Shown one piece after another: positions 1 through 9,650 of a stretch of DNA of 64,000 nt. A program made the translations under genes and the position numbers. The notes beneath the pieces are model-generated. The model did no database searches, was not told where the DNA came from, and saw only the letters and a list, made by a program, of their open reading frames with translations. Positions within the stretch are counted from its first letter, which is position 1; the number at the start of each line of letters is the position of its first letter. The DNA lies in the NCBI GenBank assembly GCA_012845835.1, contig JABAKD010000019.1, positions 10,450,844 through 10,514,843 of the forward strand, in the 5' to 3' direction. Origin of the DNA: Undaria pinnatifida. Taxonomy: Eukaryota > Sar > Phaeophyceae > Laminariales > Alariaceae.

Positions 1-7
1 AGGCAAG
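1..7 (+). CDS. KATNB1: Katanin p80 exon, last 7 nt before a donor site
   Basis: The window opens on the last bases of an exon. The sequence AAG is followed at 8 by GTAAGG, a near-perfect donor. The two bases left over at 6-7 (AG) combine with the G at 815 into an Arg codon. The joined reading is Ala-Arg-Ala-Ile-Thr-Phe-Asp, which fits the start of the last WD40 blade of katanin p80 (human has Val-Arg-Ser-Val-Leu-Phe-Asn at this place, from memory). The fragment is too short to stand alone; it is supported by the donor and the phase match with the exon at 815-986. Confidence 0.5.
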
Positions 8-814
8 GTAAGGAGCTAACCGCGAAGAACGGGATGGGGTTGGGTGGGTTGGGATGGAGCGAGCGGGTGGGTGGGTGAGGCTGATTTTATGGAGCCATTT
101 TGTACCACGTCGCCACATACCTGGCAGACGAGCCCAAGAGGGAGATTAACCCCTTAGTTCAACGCTCGCTATGAAGAATGGAGTGGGGGTGGGGGTGGGG
201 TGGTGTTGGGCGTGAACTTGACGTTGGAGTCGCTGTTGGGGTAGATTAAGGTGCGGACTATGGATTAGGGGATTGGTTGGGGCGGGGTGGTGTTGGTGTT
301 GGTGTTGGTGCTGGTGCTGATGTTGGGTTGTGTTGGGTAAGTTTAAGGGCAGGGAGTAAGAGGCGCGGTTGGGTAGGGTTGGGTGGGGTTGGGTTAACTT
401 TGGGGGTACGCGTAAGGGGTAGGGGATGGGGTGAAGTGGGGTGGAGTGGGATGGGGTGGAGTGGGATGGCGTGGGGTGGGGTGAGGTGGGGTGGGGTAGG
501 GTGGGGTGGGGTGGGGTGGGTGGGTGGGGTGGAGTGGGGGGAGGGGTGGAGGGTAGGTGGGTGAGTGGGTGGATGGTGTTGGTGTTGGGTTGGGTTAGGT
601 TAAAGTGTAGAGCAGGGGGTAGGGGTTGGGGAGGTGGGGTATGGGGGGTGTGGGTGGCGGTGAGGGTGAAGGTAGGTGATGGGTGGGCGCAGGGGGGGGC
701 GGTGGTAGGTGGGTAGGTGGGGGGGTGGGTAGGTGGGCGCGCCAAACCAGATCCGAACACCGTTTTTGGTCCTCATTCCGTGCTGTTTCCGCGTGGCGCT
801 CTCTGAGGACGCAG
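8..814 (+). other. Katanin p80 intron (phase 2) carrying a G-rich minisatellite
   Basis: The intron is bounded by GTAAGG at 8 and GCAG at 811-814. Almost all of it is the G-rich tract described at 180-760. The + strand of 735-805 has no open frame continuous with the exon: an in-frame TGA lies at 804-806. Confidence 0.5.
180..760 (+). repeat. G-rich degenerate minisatellite
   Basis: About 580 bp of GGGGTGGAGTGGGATGGG, GGTGTTGGTGTT and GGGTTGGGTTAGG variants, with almost no C on the + strand. Long runs of GGG separated by 1-5 bases are the pattern that can form G-quadruplexes. Some units resemble telomeric TTAGGG variants, but there is no regular TTAGGG array. The proline-rich and glycine-rich frames across it are compositional artefacts. 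Confidence 0.85.
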
Positions 815-986
815 GGCTATCACCTTCGACCCGGAGGGGCAAAACATGTACTGCGCCAGTCCCTCCGGACTGAGGCGGTGGACCTGGGACAACGACACCT
901 CTACTTCGAAGCTGGGTGCCATGGGCGACGTGGCCTGGGGCAAGGTCGGGGCGGGCGCGCTCCATTACAACGCCGACGGCCAACAG
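815..986 (+). CDS. KATNB1: Katanin p80 subunit, exon with last WD40 blade
   Basis: Katanin p80 is the regulatory, targeting subunit of the microtubule-severing AAA ATPase katanin. It places p60 on microtubules at centrosomes, spindle poles or the cortex. After the acceptor GCAG at 811-814 the exon reads G + 57 codons: AITFDPEGQNMYCASPSGLR, RWTWDND and then VAWGKVGAGALHYNADGQQ. The order (I/L)-x-F-(D/N)-P-(D/E)-G, SGL, RxxxW and then WGKV is that of the last WD40 blade of katanin p80, where human has NPDG, DSLRVYGWEP and NWGKVADL. The exon ends CAACAG before GTGATT at 987, phase 0. Read straight through it would stop after three codons (TAA at 999-1001). Splicing instead continues exactly into the rest of the propeller at 3364. 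The exon is embedded in other open frames and is easily missed. The symbol is by orthology. Confidence 0.75.
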
Positions 987-1099
987 GTGATTCACTTCTA
1001 AACGCACCTCGTATAGGTAGTAATGTATGTGGGGGTAAAACATAAATAATCGTATACCAGGTAGGCGGTAATGTCGGGCAAAAATAGTGCACGAATGCA

Positions 1100-2030
1100 T
1101 GAAATAATTAATTTATTTTCACTCAAAGAATTCGATTGCTTTTCTGAGCTCGAAGGAGAAAACGCACGGCTTGTTTCAGCTACGTTGTGTGCGTGTTTTT
1201 TTTATTTTTATTTGGGCTTGTTTTTTTTTCAACTTTTGCCTGAGTTTGTCATTCCATCTCCATAGTTATTGAAGCCTGTGACGACGGGAAACAGGTACGT
1301 ACATTATGCTTTTGTTTTTTTTCTCTTGAGTCTGGTGTGCGACTTGATCCACTTATGTGTAGAACAGTTTCATTGCTGGCTTTCGGCCTGCTTTTGCTCC
1401 CACTTTTTGATTTTTTTCTTGTCCTGAGGTATTCTTAACACCTCCACAGAGCTAATGGAGCCTGCCTGTCGTGTGACCAGACACTAGATCACAACGATAC
1501 TTTTTTGGTTATGTTATGTGAGAAGACGCGCCGCGATAGAGATGGTGGGACTTTTTGGTGGCGCTTTTTGGGCAAAACATTTCTAGCTCCTTGACTGAGG
1601 GATAGAATAGTTTTTTTTTTTAGTTTTGTAACATTGAACACACACACAAAAAAAGGGAATCGCGACAAAACAAAACATTTTGTGGCATTTTTTTTCACGA
1701 ATCGCCACCTTTTCTGAATTTGAATAGCTTTTAGAACATTCCTGTTTTAAAAATTGATGTCACGATACGTATCCTGACAGAAACAAAACTGCTTGTTTCA
1801 TTTTTCGAAAATGTGACATTTTCAAAATTTCACAATGTCAGGAACGGTGACATTTGGTCAGGAATCGTTTTGTTTTTTGCGTTCGTTTGGAGCGAGCCTA
1901 AAACTACTTGTAAAATGTGAAGCTTGGTCGGCGTCTCGCAAGTTTTGTCCCTCACCCATGTCCCCGCCCTTTCCTTTTCCTTAATATCCACTACTTTAAA
2001 ACGAAGCCCCATACTTACTCAAAATTTGAG
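1100..2030. other. AT-rich intronic stretch without genes
   Basis: Long T runs and short GTGACA / TGTCAC motifs (about 1700-1870). Similar GTGACA-bearing sequence recurs near 45540-45720, 46640-46730, 48480-48640 and 50340-50660, so this is probably a decayed copy of that dispersed family E. No open frame here looks coding. Confidence 0.5.
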
Positions 2031-2504
2031 TAGTGCTACGGTATCCCCTCTCTCCCCTTGGGGGCGTTACGATTTATAGCAGTTGTCCCCTTCCGTCAGA
2101 AGTTGTGAGGGGGACAGCAAGCAACCAGGACCAGAGATGTAACATCCAAGCAAACCCTCGAGTAAGTGCCCATTACAGAGCCAGAGAGGCACCCCTGCAT
2201 AGCAGCAGTCGCTCCCTAGGTCCGCATTCCCTTCAAACTGCCACAGCAGCAACATGGGCTATCCCACTCTGATATTTCAAAGCACAGTAGGGGTCTCCCA
2301 GGGTAAGGCGGCGGTGTATCATATGGTTTTCAATCCGCACGAAAGAGCAGCTCGTGGGCTGTTGGGTAGAGCGTGTTTCCGAAACGCAACGTTTTGGAGC
2401 TATTCGGCACGCGCGCGCAGCATCCCTCACCTCGGGCAGACCATGGTCGAGATAACCAATCTACTACTACAGAGGTAGTGGGACGACAGAGGCACAACGG
2501 TGGG

Positions 2505-3005
2505 GGTCCCCTAGTAAGGCGGTTGGTGTGCCAGAGCAATACGACCGCCTTGTAGGGGGAGACCGCCTTGTCCCCCAGTAAGGCGCTTGGTGTGCCAGAG
2601 CAATACGGCCGTCATATAGGGAGAGGCCGCCTTATCCCCAGTAAGGCGGTTGGTTTAAGCAATACGACCGCCTTATAGGGGAGACCGCCTTATCCCCCCG
2701 CATGGCGGTTGGTCATGCCAGAGCAATACGACCGCCTTGTAGAGGGAGACCGCCTTATCCCCCAGCATGGCGGTTGGTGTGCCAGAGCAATACGACCGCC
2801 TTGTAGAGTGAGGCCACCTTATCCCCCAGTAAGGCGGTTGGTGTGCCAGAGCAATACGACCGCTTTGTAGGGGGAGGCCGCCTTGTTCTTTCTGGCTTTT
2901 GAGTGCATTTTTTTTTCCCCAGTCACGCCAAAGCGATTTTTTACCGCCTTATATCGGGATACCGCCTTACTCAGACCGCCTTATCTGGGGATCCCACCCC
3001 CACCA
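2505..3005 (+). repeat. Family B element with 6-unit AAGGCGG tandem array
   Basis: About six head-to-tail units of roughly 63-66 bp. Each carries AAGGCGGTTGGTGTGCCAGA, then AGCAATACGACCGCCTTAT, so the arms AAGGCGGT and ACCGCCTT can pair within a unit. The array ends in a unique segment (about 2880-3000): CAGTCACGCC, TACCGCCTTATATCGGGATA and CAGACCGCCTTAT. The same arrangement recurs at 53027-53460 and, with about one unit, at 44215-44640. Together they define an undescribed family of composite elements with variable unit number. Units are too long and degenerate for a CRISPR. Confidence 0.8.
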
Positions 3006-3363
3006 CTGTTTTGGCTTTTCCTCGCCCCCCCCCCCTTAAAGTAAGTGAGTGCGGTGCTTAGCAGGTGAAATATGAATGCCTCCCCCGCCACCCCCCCTTT
3101 TCTTTTATTTTCTTCTTCCTTTCTTTCTTTCATTCTTTGCCCTATCACCCCTGACAAAAGTTTGTTTCCGATACAACTCCCCCCCTAAGTGTTTTTGACC
3201 CTAACACACATGTATGTGTGCAATTCTATAAGCGTAAGTTATTAATGGCACACACCTCTCGCCTACACTAATTGTGAGTGGTCTTTCCCTAAGGCCTGTG
3301 CGCGGTTCCATAAGGATTAGCGACACCCAACCCCTCGCCTTCACACACCTCGCTTGCGTCCAG

Positions 3364-3816
3364 CTCCTGGCCGCCTCCTGCGCCGGCAGCCGGGTGTCGG
3401 TATGGGCCGTCGATTTCGACACGAACCCTCCCACACCCGCACGAAACGAGGCCCGACAGCAGCAAGAACCGCGACAGCAGCACGGAGAACATAAATCCGG
3501 AGGGAACGGTGTCAATCCGTTCGGCGGTTCGCGGGGAGGGGGAGGGGCAAGCGCAACTCGCTCCCCCAATCTCCCTCCCGTTGCTACCGCCGCGGCGTCA
3601 TTTAGCGTCGCGGGGTCTTCCGCTTTGACTTTGCCGTCGGAAACAGCGGCAGCAATGGAGGCGGCGGCGAGGGGGGGAGGGGGGGCGGCAGCGGTGGCAG
3701 CGGGGCGGGATAACGCCGCGTCTCAGCTGTCGGTGGCAGCCTCTGGGAGTGATAGTGACGGGCGAGGGCGAGGGGGGGGGGGGCTCGGGAAAGGCTCTGA
3801 GGATGCGAGCGGGAAG
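3364..3816 (+). CDS. KATNB1: Katanin p80 subunit, exon closing the WD40 propeller plus linker
   Basis: After the acceptor GTCCAG the exon reads LLAASCAGSRVSVWAVDFDT. Joined in phase 0 to ...NADGQQ from 815-986, this matches the place in human p80 where [20 protein letters not shown] follows WGKVADLAICN. It is therefore the final strand pair of the propeller. The remaining ~130 codons are low-complexity linker: Gln/Arg-rich (RQQQEPRQQHGEHKSG), then Gly/Ala/Ser-rich, ending GKGSEDASGK. The end is placed at AAG before GTGAGA (3817), phase 0. The frame is also open upstream of 3364, but there it has no resemblance to p80, and the pyrimidine tract before 3363 supports the acceptor. In p80 proteins this linker joins the propeller to the p60-binding con80 domain. 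Confidence 0.72.
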
Positions 3817-3867
3817 GTGAGATGTGTGGAAGTTTTTCTTTTTTTAGAGCAGCGTTCCCGGTGGTGT

Positions 3868-4175
3868 CGCAGGTGAACCTCGTGTCTGCTAAAGTCTAGT
3901 GCGTGGGTTCAATTCCCTCCGGGTGCGTACTCGTACTTGTCGGCAATTTTCTGGAGTAAAATGTCACAAGCGGAAGACGTGAAAGCGAGAAGTAGCAAAG
4001 CTTCGATGAAAATCGGCGAGTATCAGAGCTTGATACACCAGCGGGAATGCTGAACCTTAAGCGCGATAACAATGGAGACACGCGTATACCGGGGGGGGGG
4101 AGGGGGTAGATAAGGGAAGACACCTGTGACCACGGCTTGTCCCAAAGGTCGCAAAGGGGTAAGGTAGCACCTCCA
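3868..4175 (+). mobile_element. Diverged SINE1 copy
   Basis: It follows the layout of the good copy at 40389-40707: a B-box-like GTGGGTTCAATTCCCTCC, then GTGCGTACTCGTA, a decayed body, and near the 3' end CACCTGTGACCACGGCTTGT followed by CC. The head is degraded. It lies in the large katanin intron, sense to the gene. Confidence 0.6.
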
Positions 4176-4739
4176 CCTCTTACGAGTTGACCTGGAAAGA
4201 AGAAAGTGGTATCATATGACCAAATAGAAGCAAGAAAAAAAAAAGAAGCGGAGCTGTGTGCTATGATTAGGGGTATATCTGCTCGACCGCGAAAGCTTCC
4301 AACAGATGGAAGCGCTCCTTGACTCGGGAGTTTCGTACCCAAATATCTCTGGATTCGACATGTCGCATGTGCCACGATCGAGGTACGAGCGCTTTTGCTC
4401 CAAAACTGTCTCTGGTTTTATTTAAAAGTCATCCCACGATTGCTTGCTTGGGGTGGGCAGCAGAAGCTTCTGGGCTGCTGGCACTAGGAGCTAAAAAATC
4501 TCACCCCCGGAAACAACATGACTTCGAAGGCGTTATTTCGCGCGCAACCCGACCAACGACCAACGTTTCTGCGCGCTGGTCCTGGACGTTCGTTCGCGCA
4601 ACCCGAACAGTACTTTGATGCGCCAGTTAGCTTCACAATTGAGGAGCTCAACCCCGGTCAGAAACGCCTGGCCACAAAAGTGCAACTCCTACCGCTTTTT
4701 TTGGTTTGCTCGTTTGTTTTTTCGTTGTTTGTTCGTGTT

Positions 4740-5040
4740 TTTTTACGCTTACTTCTACTTTCCAGCTTCTGGACAAGCCGTGGTCACAGGTAGGGGTCGT
4801 CTCTTCTCCCCCCCCGGTTCTTGCCTTCAATTTTTCATGGTGCATAGGCTGCAGCGATCCCACTGCTCTTCGACTTTTCATCAAGTGAGTGTTGCGAACT
4901 CGCGCTCTCGCGCTTTCCGCAAGTCAATTTGTGCACAAGAAAAAGTCCCCACATATTTATACGAGTATGCACTCGGCGGGATTCGAACTCACGAAACTGA
5001 CCTATGCACTATAGAGGGATGACTCATTATACGGGGTGTT
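4740..5040 (-). mobile_element. SINE1 copy
   Basis: Antisense copy. Reading the - strand: a tRNA-like head with GAGTTCGAATCCCGCCGAGT (B-box), then GTGCATACTCGTATAAATAT, GCGGAAAGCGCGAGAGCG, CCTGTGACCACGGCTTGTCC and AGAAGCTGGAAAGTAGAAGT, with an A-rich tail (T-rich on + at about 4695-4745). The first ~40 bases of the head are diverged. Confidence 0.75.
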
Positions 5041-5430
5041 CTTCGACTGAGAGGTTCTGCCCAATACGCCCCAAATTGAATTAATTCCATACCTGGTGCT
5101 AATTTGAGACATCCATTGTGTTTCCGACATCGACGCAGACGATAGTCCCATCATGACGAGAATTAAAATACACTCCAGCTGTGAGATCGTATTGTAGCAC
5201 GTGCCGGGGGGAGGCGATAGTCCCCCTCTGGCAGCCATGAAGAGCGTGGAGTAGAGGTTTAGTGTTGTTGGACCGTCTTCACGGCACCGTCATGGTGACA
5301 CCACGGCGGCGGCGGCGGCGGCGGTGCCACGGCAATGGCATGAAGGCCCATGGTGTTGCCTTGATGGCTCGCGGATTTGCCGTGGTATTGCGATAGAAAT
5401 TGCAAAGAATGTTCGCGTCCCTGGAAGTCG
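5040..5430. other. Unassigned intronic sequence with (GGC)n run
   Basis: Contains a short antisense piece of family C (AAAATACACTCCAGCTGTGA at about 5166-5185) and a GGC trinucleotide run at about 5301-5322. No gene seen. Confidence 0.4.
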
Positions 5431-5432
5431 AA

Positions 5433-5650
5433 TCAGCCCACGTCAGGGGTGCAGCAGATTCTAAGAAATTATTGAGCGCTGCTACGGTAGAGATGCAGCA
5501 GATTCTAAGAAATTTCTGAGCGTTCCTATGGTAGGGGTGCAGCATATTCTAAGAAATTTCCGAGCGCTCCTACGGTAGGGGTGCAGCAGATTCTAAGAAA
5601 TTTCTGGGCGCTCCTACGGCAGGGGTGCAGCATATTCTAAGAAATTTCTG
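5433..5650 (+). repeat. Minisatellite, ~56-bp unit, four copies
   Basis: Four head-to-tail units built on GGGTGCAGCAGATTCTAAGA, AATTTCTGAGCG and CTCCTACGGTAG. A single related unit lies at 15248-15302 in a later part of the same gene region. Confidence 0.85.
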
Positions 5651-5785
5651 AGCTCTCCTAACACGAGAAGACCTCAACATCTCACCCCCCCGAAAACATA
5701 GCTTCTCCGAAGACATTGGTTTTCTCGCAGCCCGCCCAGCACTTCTCCGCGGAAGTCCCAACACAAATGTGCTCGTAAAAACTTG

Positions 5786-5992
5786 TCACGCTCTAATTGA
5801 TAGCCCTGCACTCGAGTTGGTGTGCACAAGAAACCCGCCGCTGGTCCCGAAGAGCGCTAGCCCCTGCACAAGAGGATCGTCGTTGAACATGCACATGCGC
5901 TCGCTGGTGATAGCGAGCCGTTGTTGAATAGCCAAAACGGGTCTACCCGGCGGAAATGTGGCCATGGTCGGGTGGAGGCCGGCGTTGGCCAA
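5786..5992 (-). other. Short antisense open frame, unknown
   Basis: A 68-codon - strand frame within the katanin intron. It has an unusually mixed, protein-like composition for this window: it begins MANAGLHPTMATFPPG, has RLAITSERMCMFNDDP in the middle and ends GFLVHTNSSAGLSIRA. I do not recognise it. It could be a fragment of an inserted gene or chance. Confidence 0.2.
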
Positions 5993-6237
5993 TCAGATGG
6001 CGTCCTGGGGCCGTGGCCAACACTGACATAGACAGGTACCCGACTTTGGCCACAAAGGCACCCCGGGTATACCGATTTTTGGCCATTGCTTCTTCTTTTT
6101 TTCTTTTTTTTTGCCCGAAAAGTTCAACCCCCTTTATACCGCAGGATGGTTCAGTCTCAGAATGTTGTGCAAAGCAAAGTTCTCTGCCGCAGTTTTCGCT
6201 TTGCCAGGTAGTTGATTGGACCCATATGCCACACTAG

Positions 6238-6533
6238 ACACGTACTACGATGGAGGATGGAGGTAGCACTCTTGGCTGAAATATTTTCTGAATGAACGGG
6301 GAGTCCTTAACCCAAAATCGTCGGAAAAAAAATAAATAATAGGCCATTTTATTTTGCATGATTCTTGTTGTGTACACTAGGCCTTGTTTTTTTTTTCATC
6401 CGGTATCATAGCAGTTTTGATTTTTTTTCGTTCAAAATCATTTTTTTTGGGAGAGGTCTTGAGCTCCAAAATTGAGGAAAATTCCGAAAAAAGAAGTGTT
6501 GCGCCTTCTATCGTAGCACGCGTCATTAGAGGG
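6238..6533 (-). mobile_element. MITE-A copy
   Basis: Terminal inverted repeats GACACGTACTACGATGGAGG and, at the right end, CTATCGTAGCACGCGTC. The inside has the family landmarks TTAACCCAAAATCGTCGGAA, GCATGATTCTTGTTGTGTAC, CATCCGGTATC and GGGAGAGGTCTTGAGCTCC. No coding capacity. Its right TIR abuts the next copy, giving a head-to-head doublet. Confidence 0.8.
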
Positions 6534-6806
6534 GCAACATTTTTTTTTTCTGGACCTCCCCATTTAAGGATCTCTGTACCCTTCACCCATGAAAAAAATA
6601 ATCTTGCGAACTAAACTGAAAGGTGCAATCCGATGAACAAACCGGCGGTTCAGGTGGACAAGAAACAATCGTTTTTTTTTGTTCAAAAATGAGAAATGAG
6701 ATTTTTCGACGATTTGCTTAGTGGGGTAAAGAGCCTTGTCGCTCAGACACTATTTTCGGCCCGAAAAGTGATCGTACTTCTCTATGGTAGAACGCGTCTT
6801 GCATCC
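6527..6806 (+). mobile_element. Diverged MITE-A copy, inverted partner of 6238-6533
   Basis: Begins ATTAGAGGGGCAACATTTTT, has TTTCGACGATTTGCTTAGTG in the region matching the CGACGATTTTGGGTTAAGGA landmark, and ends TCTCTATGGTAGAACGCGTC. It shares the central terminus with the copy to its left. Confidence 0.6.
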
Positions 6807-6809
6807 ACG

Positions 6810-7185
6810 CTATCTCGAGGCCATTCTTTTCTGCTGTTGAAGGCAGGGGGCGACCTTATCGTCGAAATAGTTCATGTGTTTTGTTCACCTCTGCTTTCGT
6901 TGGCTGGCCATAGAGAGTAAGGGAGCCGTTGCTGTGACGTAACCTTTGAGCGTGGTAAATGAGGCAAGTGGGAGTAGTTAGGATTATTCGCCCGAGGGGG
7001 GGGGGGGGGGGTGGCGCCTTCATTATTCCTAAAAAAAAGGAAAAAAACGTTTTGGGGGGTGAGGGATGTAGAGCCGTCCTCCCGCAAGGAGGCCTCTGAA
7101 ACCCTGTATCTGACAGGTTTTTTCCCTATCTATGGTGGCACGGGTTATATCTAGGTTATAGTGCTAATGATGGCCGTTCGATAGA
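6810..7185. other. Unassigned intronic stretch
   Basis: Holds a G run at about 6997-7010 and T/A runs; nothing recognisable. Confidence 0.4.
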
Positions 7186-7437
7186 CGCGTGCTACGATAG
7201 CGGTATACCCTTTTTTGGCGTTTTTCGATTCCGAATGACGGAGCTCCTTATCCCTCAGTATCGTTGGACGATAGGGTTAGTTTTTTCGCATGATTCTCGT
7301 CGTGTACCTAACTAAGCCATGGGATTTTTTCATCCGATTGCAGGTCCCCCCCCCCCCTCCCCCCTTCAAATCAGTTTTTTGGGAGAGGTCTTAAGCTCCC
7401 ACATTGAGGATCGGCGCGTGCTACGATTCTAGAGGGT
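7186..7437 (-). mobile_element. MITE-A copy, left half of an inverted doublet
   Basis: Starts GACGCGTGCTACGATAGCGG and has ATTCCGAATGACGGAGCTCC, GCATGATTCTCGTCGTGTAC and GGGAGAGGTCTTAAGCTCCC. It ends in a terminus shared with the next copy at about 7411-7437. Confidence 0.8.
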
Positions 7438-7673
7438 GCGTACCACTTTTTTTCTGTAAGGTTCCTCAATTTGGGAGCTTAAGACCTCTCCCAAGAACTG
7501 TTTCGGAGAAAACTAAAACTGCTACACCGGATGAATAATCCCATGGCCTAGGTATTCAACGAAAAATCATGCCAAAAAAAAAAATGGCGTATTTCCGACA
7601 TTTTTGGGTTAAGGAGCCCCGTCATTCGGAAAAAAAAATAGCCAAAAAAAGGTATACCTCTATCGTAGCACGC
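7411..7673 (+). mobile_element. MITE-A copy, right half of an inverted doublet
   Basis: Reads CGCGTGCTACGATTCTAGAG, GGGAGCTTAAGACCTCTCCC, CACCGGATGAATAATCCCAT, CATGCC, TTAAGGAGCCCCGTCATTCG and ends CTCTATCGTAGCACGCGTC. An extra copy of the right terminus follows at 7674-7722. Confidence 0.85.
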
Positions 7674-7734
7674 GTCGGAACCCCAGAAAAAAAGTTGTGC
7701 ACCTCTATTATAGCACGCGTCGATACCTAGCCTG

Positions 7735-8058
7735 TCACAAAGGCTACGGTGGAGGTCGAAACCGTTTTGTTTCTTGCCGAGGCTCTTAACCTATTGAAGA
7801 GGTAGGTCTATTGCTTGCCTTCTGAGGCACGCAAAAAGAAAAAAAAAGGGGGCAAAAGCTGAAAGCGCAAACTCGATGAACAAAGCACATGACCTAGGTA
7901 CTAGGTGTACACATGAAAAAAAACAAGAAAGAAACGTAGTATATTGTTGCGAAACGAGCATGGCGTTCCGATTGTTGCTTCGGGCCGAGGAGCCCGCCCA
8001 TTCAGAATACACTTTGTTTTAGCCCAAAAAGGGGTATACCCTTTATCGTAGCGGGCGT
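7735..8058 (+). mobile_element. Degenerate MITE-A copy
   Basis: Keeps AACTCGATGAACAAAGCACA, CATGACCTAGGTACTAGGTG, GAGGAGCCCGCCCATTCAGA and a right end GGGGTATACCCTTTATCGTA followed by GCGGGCGTC. The left terminus is decayed. Confidence 0.55.
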
Positions 8059-8059
8059 C

Positions 8060-8925
8060 CTGTGTTTTTTTTGCGCTTGAATGTGTCGGGCTTGAGCTTA
8101 CAGCTTACATTTTTTTTTTTGGCGAAGTCTGTTGTTGGATGAGGTGAAGAGGTCCTCGAGTCGGGCAGGAGCCATCCCACGGTCGGGGTTGCGTTTTTTG
8201 GGCGGAACGTTTTCTGACCGGGGTTGGGCTCCTCAAGCAAGTGTGAAACTATCGGTTAGAGTGAAAAAAATTAGGACTAGGGCGTAGAAACGTTGGGCGG
8301 GTTTGCGCGAACGAACGCCTTCGAAGTCATGTTTCGGGTGAGATATTGAGCTAGCTCCTCATGCTAGGAGAGCTCAGAACGTTCCTAGAGTCTGCTCCAC
8401 CCCTGCCGTGGGATGCCGCATAATTTGCTGGAACTCCCCCCGTCGTAGCGCACGCGTCAGTGGGAGATAAGGCACAGATGGTTATATCACAGTACAGAAA
8501 ACAAACACGCAATCCACTAACGGGCAAACGACATCAATTGGCGTTTCACCTCGGCATTTTCCATTTTTCGGACGACGCGCGCGCGCGCTGCGTCTGTCTC
8601 CGTATGCCCTCAGCCAAGAGCGGCCAATGCAGGAGTGCGCATGGAATGACAACCTGGTAAGCCGTGTAAACACGCCAGATAAGCACAGCCCCAGGGGCGA
8701 ACCTCAATAGGCGGGTCGCTCAACAATGGGGAGGACGGTACAAGACGCCAAGCGATTGTGTCTAAGGAGAGGAAAGCTTTCGACGAGAGCTTTCGAAAAA
8801 CACAATGGTATAGAGGTGGTAGCACTTCTGGCTTAATTTTCTTTTTTTTGAGGGGGCTCTCCTTAACTCATCATCATCAGAATGACATCAATTCTTGTTT
8901 ATCAAGAACATATGAATTATTTTGT
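8060..8925. other. Unassigned intronic stretch with MITE-A scraps
   Basis: 8160-8380 resembles segments at 4490-4690 and 15560-15700 (CTTCGAAGTCATGTTTCGGG and its complement), a dispersed but undefined repeat. 8437-8458 keeps a MITE-A end (GTAGCGCACGCGTCAG), and 8775-8890 a half copy. No gene seen. Confidence 0.4.
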
Positions 8926-8929
8926 GTAG

Positions 8930-9050
8930 CCGGTCGCCCCGGTGGTCTAGTGGTTACCCCCGACTACTACTAGCGTTGGTCCTTGAGCTCGATTCCCACC
9001 GTGGTGTGATTTTGACCTTATTCGAAAAAATTCAGAAAAAAAAAGGGTCA
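8930..9050 (+). mobile_element. Short SINE with tRNA-Glu-like head
   Basis: At 8943-8956 the sequence TGGTCTAGTGGTTA equals the D-arm/A-box of eukaryotic tRNA-Glu. A B-box-like GAGCTCGATTCC lies at 8985-8996. The anticodon arm and the acceptor pairing are not those of a working tRNA, and an A-rich 3' end follows. A second copy is antisense at 54905-55018, and SINE1 shares the CCGGTCGCCCCGGTGG start. So it is a tRNA-derived retroposon rather than a tRNA gene. Confidence 0.7.
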
Positions 9051-9074
9051 CCTGTCGAGAGCGCCTAGCAGCGT

Positions 9075-9250
9075 GGGTAGGCACATTTTCGACGGGAGTC
9101 GACGAGGGAAGAAAAAGCTGAATTCTTCTCGCGAAAAAATTGAAGAGACGAACCATAGTGGGAAGGAGGGGGAAGGGCCTGTTATGTGACCCCGGATCTG
9201 ACTACTGGCAGGCAGCGCGAGAGTAGTGCGAGGATAATAAAATGGGATGA
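9075..9250 (+). repeat. Family D copy
   Basis: Has GAGTCGACGAGGGAAGAAAA, TTCTTCTCGCGA, GTGACCCCGGATCTGA and GCGCGAGAGTAGTGCGAGGA. Other + copies lie at 49368, 52825 and 62190; antisense copies at 41030, 43660, 45955, 52495 and 54650. Confidence 0.75.
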
Positions 9251-9351
9251 AAAAGGAAAAAAAAAGGGATTGTTTATCTGGGTGTTTTTCTTTGTTTTGT
9301 TTGCAAAACTCGGTTCTTGCCTCAGAAGGCAACAACATTGCTCTTCCAGTG

Positions 9352-9650
9352 AGAAGCCTTAGACAGAAAGAGGCACATCTCTATCGCAGCATAGAGGATC
9401 CTTAGACAGAAAGGGGTACACGTCTATCGCAGCATAGAGAAACCTTAGACAGAAAGGGATACACCTCTACCGCAGCATACAGGAGCCCTAGACAGAAAGG
9501 GGTACACCTCTACCGCAGCATAGAGGAACCTTAGACAGAAAGGGGTACACCTCTACCGCAGCATAGAGGAGCCTTAGACAGAAAGGGGCACACCTCTATC
9601 GCAGCATAGAGGAGCCTTAGACAGAAAGGGGTACACCTCTACCGCAGCGT
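9352..9650 (+). repeat. Minisatellite, 43-bp unit, about seven copies
   Basis: Regular units of CCTTAGACAGAAAGGGGTAC and ACCTCTACCGCAGCATAGAG plus three bases. The inner part (GGTACACCTCTATCGCAGCA) resembles the right terminus of MITE-A, so the array may have grown from such an end. Confidence 0.9.

Larger units (their letters stand above)
987..3363 (+). other. Katanin p80 intron (phase 0)
   Basis: The intron runs from GTGATT at 987 to GTCCAG at 3358-3363, with a pyrimidine-rich stretch before the acceptor. It holds a T-rich region (about 1100-2000), an unidentified GC-balanced piece (2040-2500), the family-B array (2505-3005) and short C-rich and pyrimidine tracts (3010-3190). I see no coding exon in it. 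Confidence 0.6.

Noticed and set aside
146-760. Pro/His/Thr-rich antisense protein at the window start
   Set aside because: Complement of the G-rich minisatellite in a katanin intron.
683-1045. 120-residue + strand frame across the katanin exon
   Set aside because: Wrong frame; only the frame reading through ATG at 846 gives the WD40/WGKV pattern.
2505-3005. Regularly spaced direct repeats resembling a CRISPR array
   Set aside because: The 'spacers' are themselves conserved between units, units are degenerate and ~63 bp, and the host is eukaryotic; it is a tandem repeat.
8930-9010. tRNA-Glu gene
   Set aside because: The D-arm matches, but the anticodon arm and acceptor stem do not fold, and a similar decayed copy exists at 54905; it is better explained as a SINE head.
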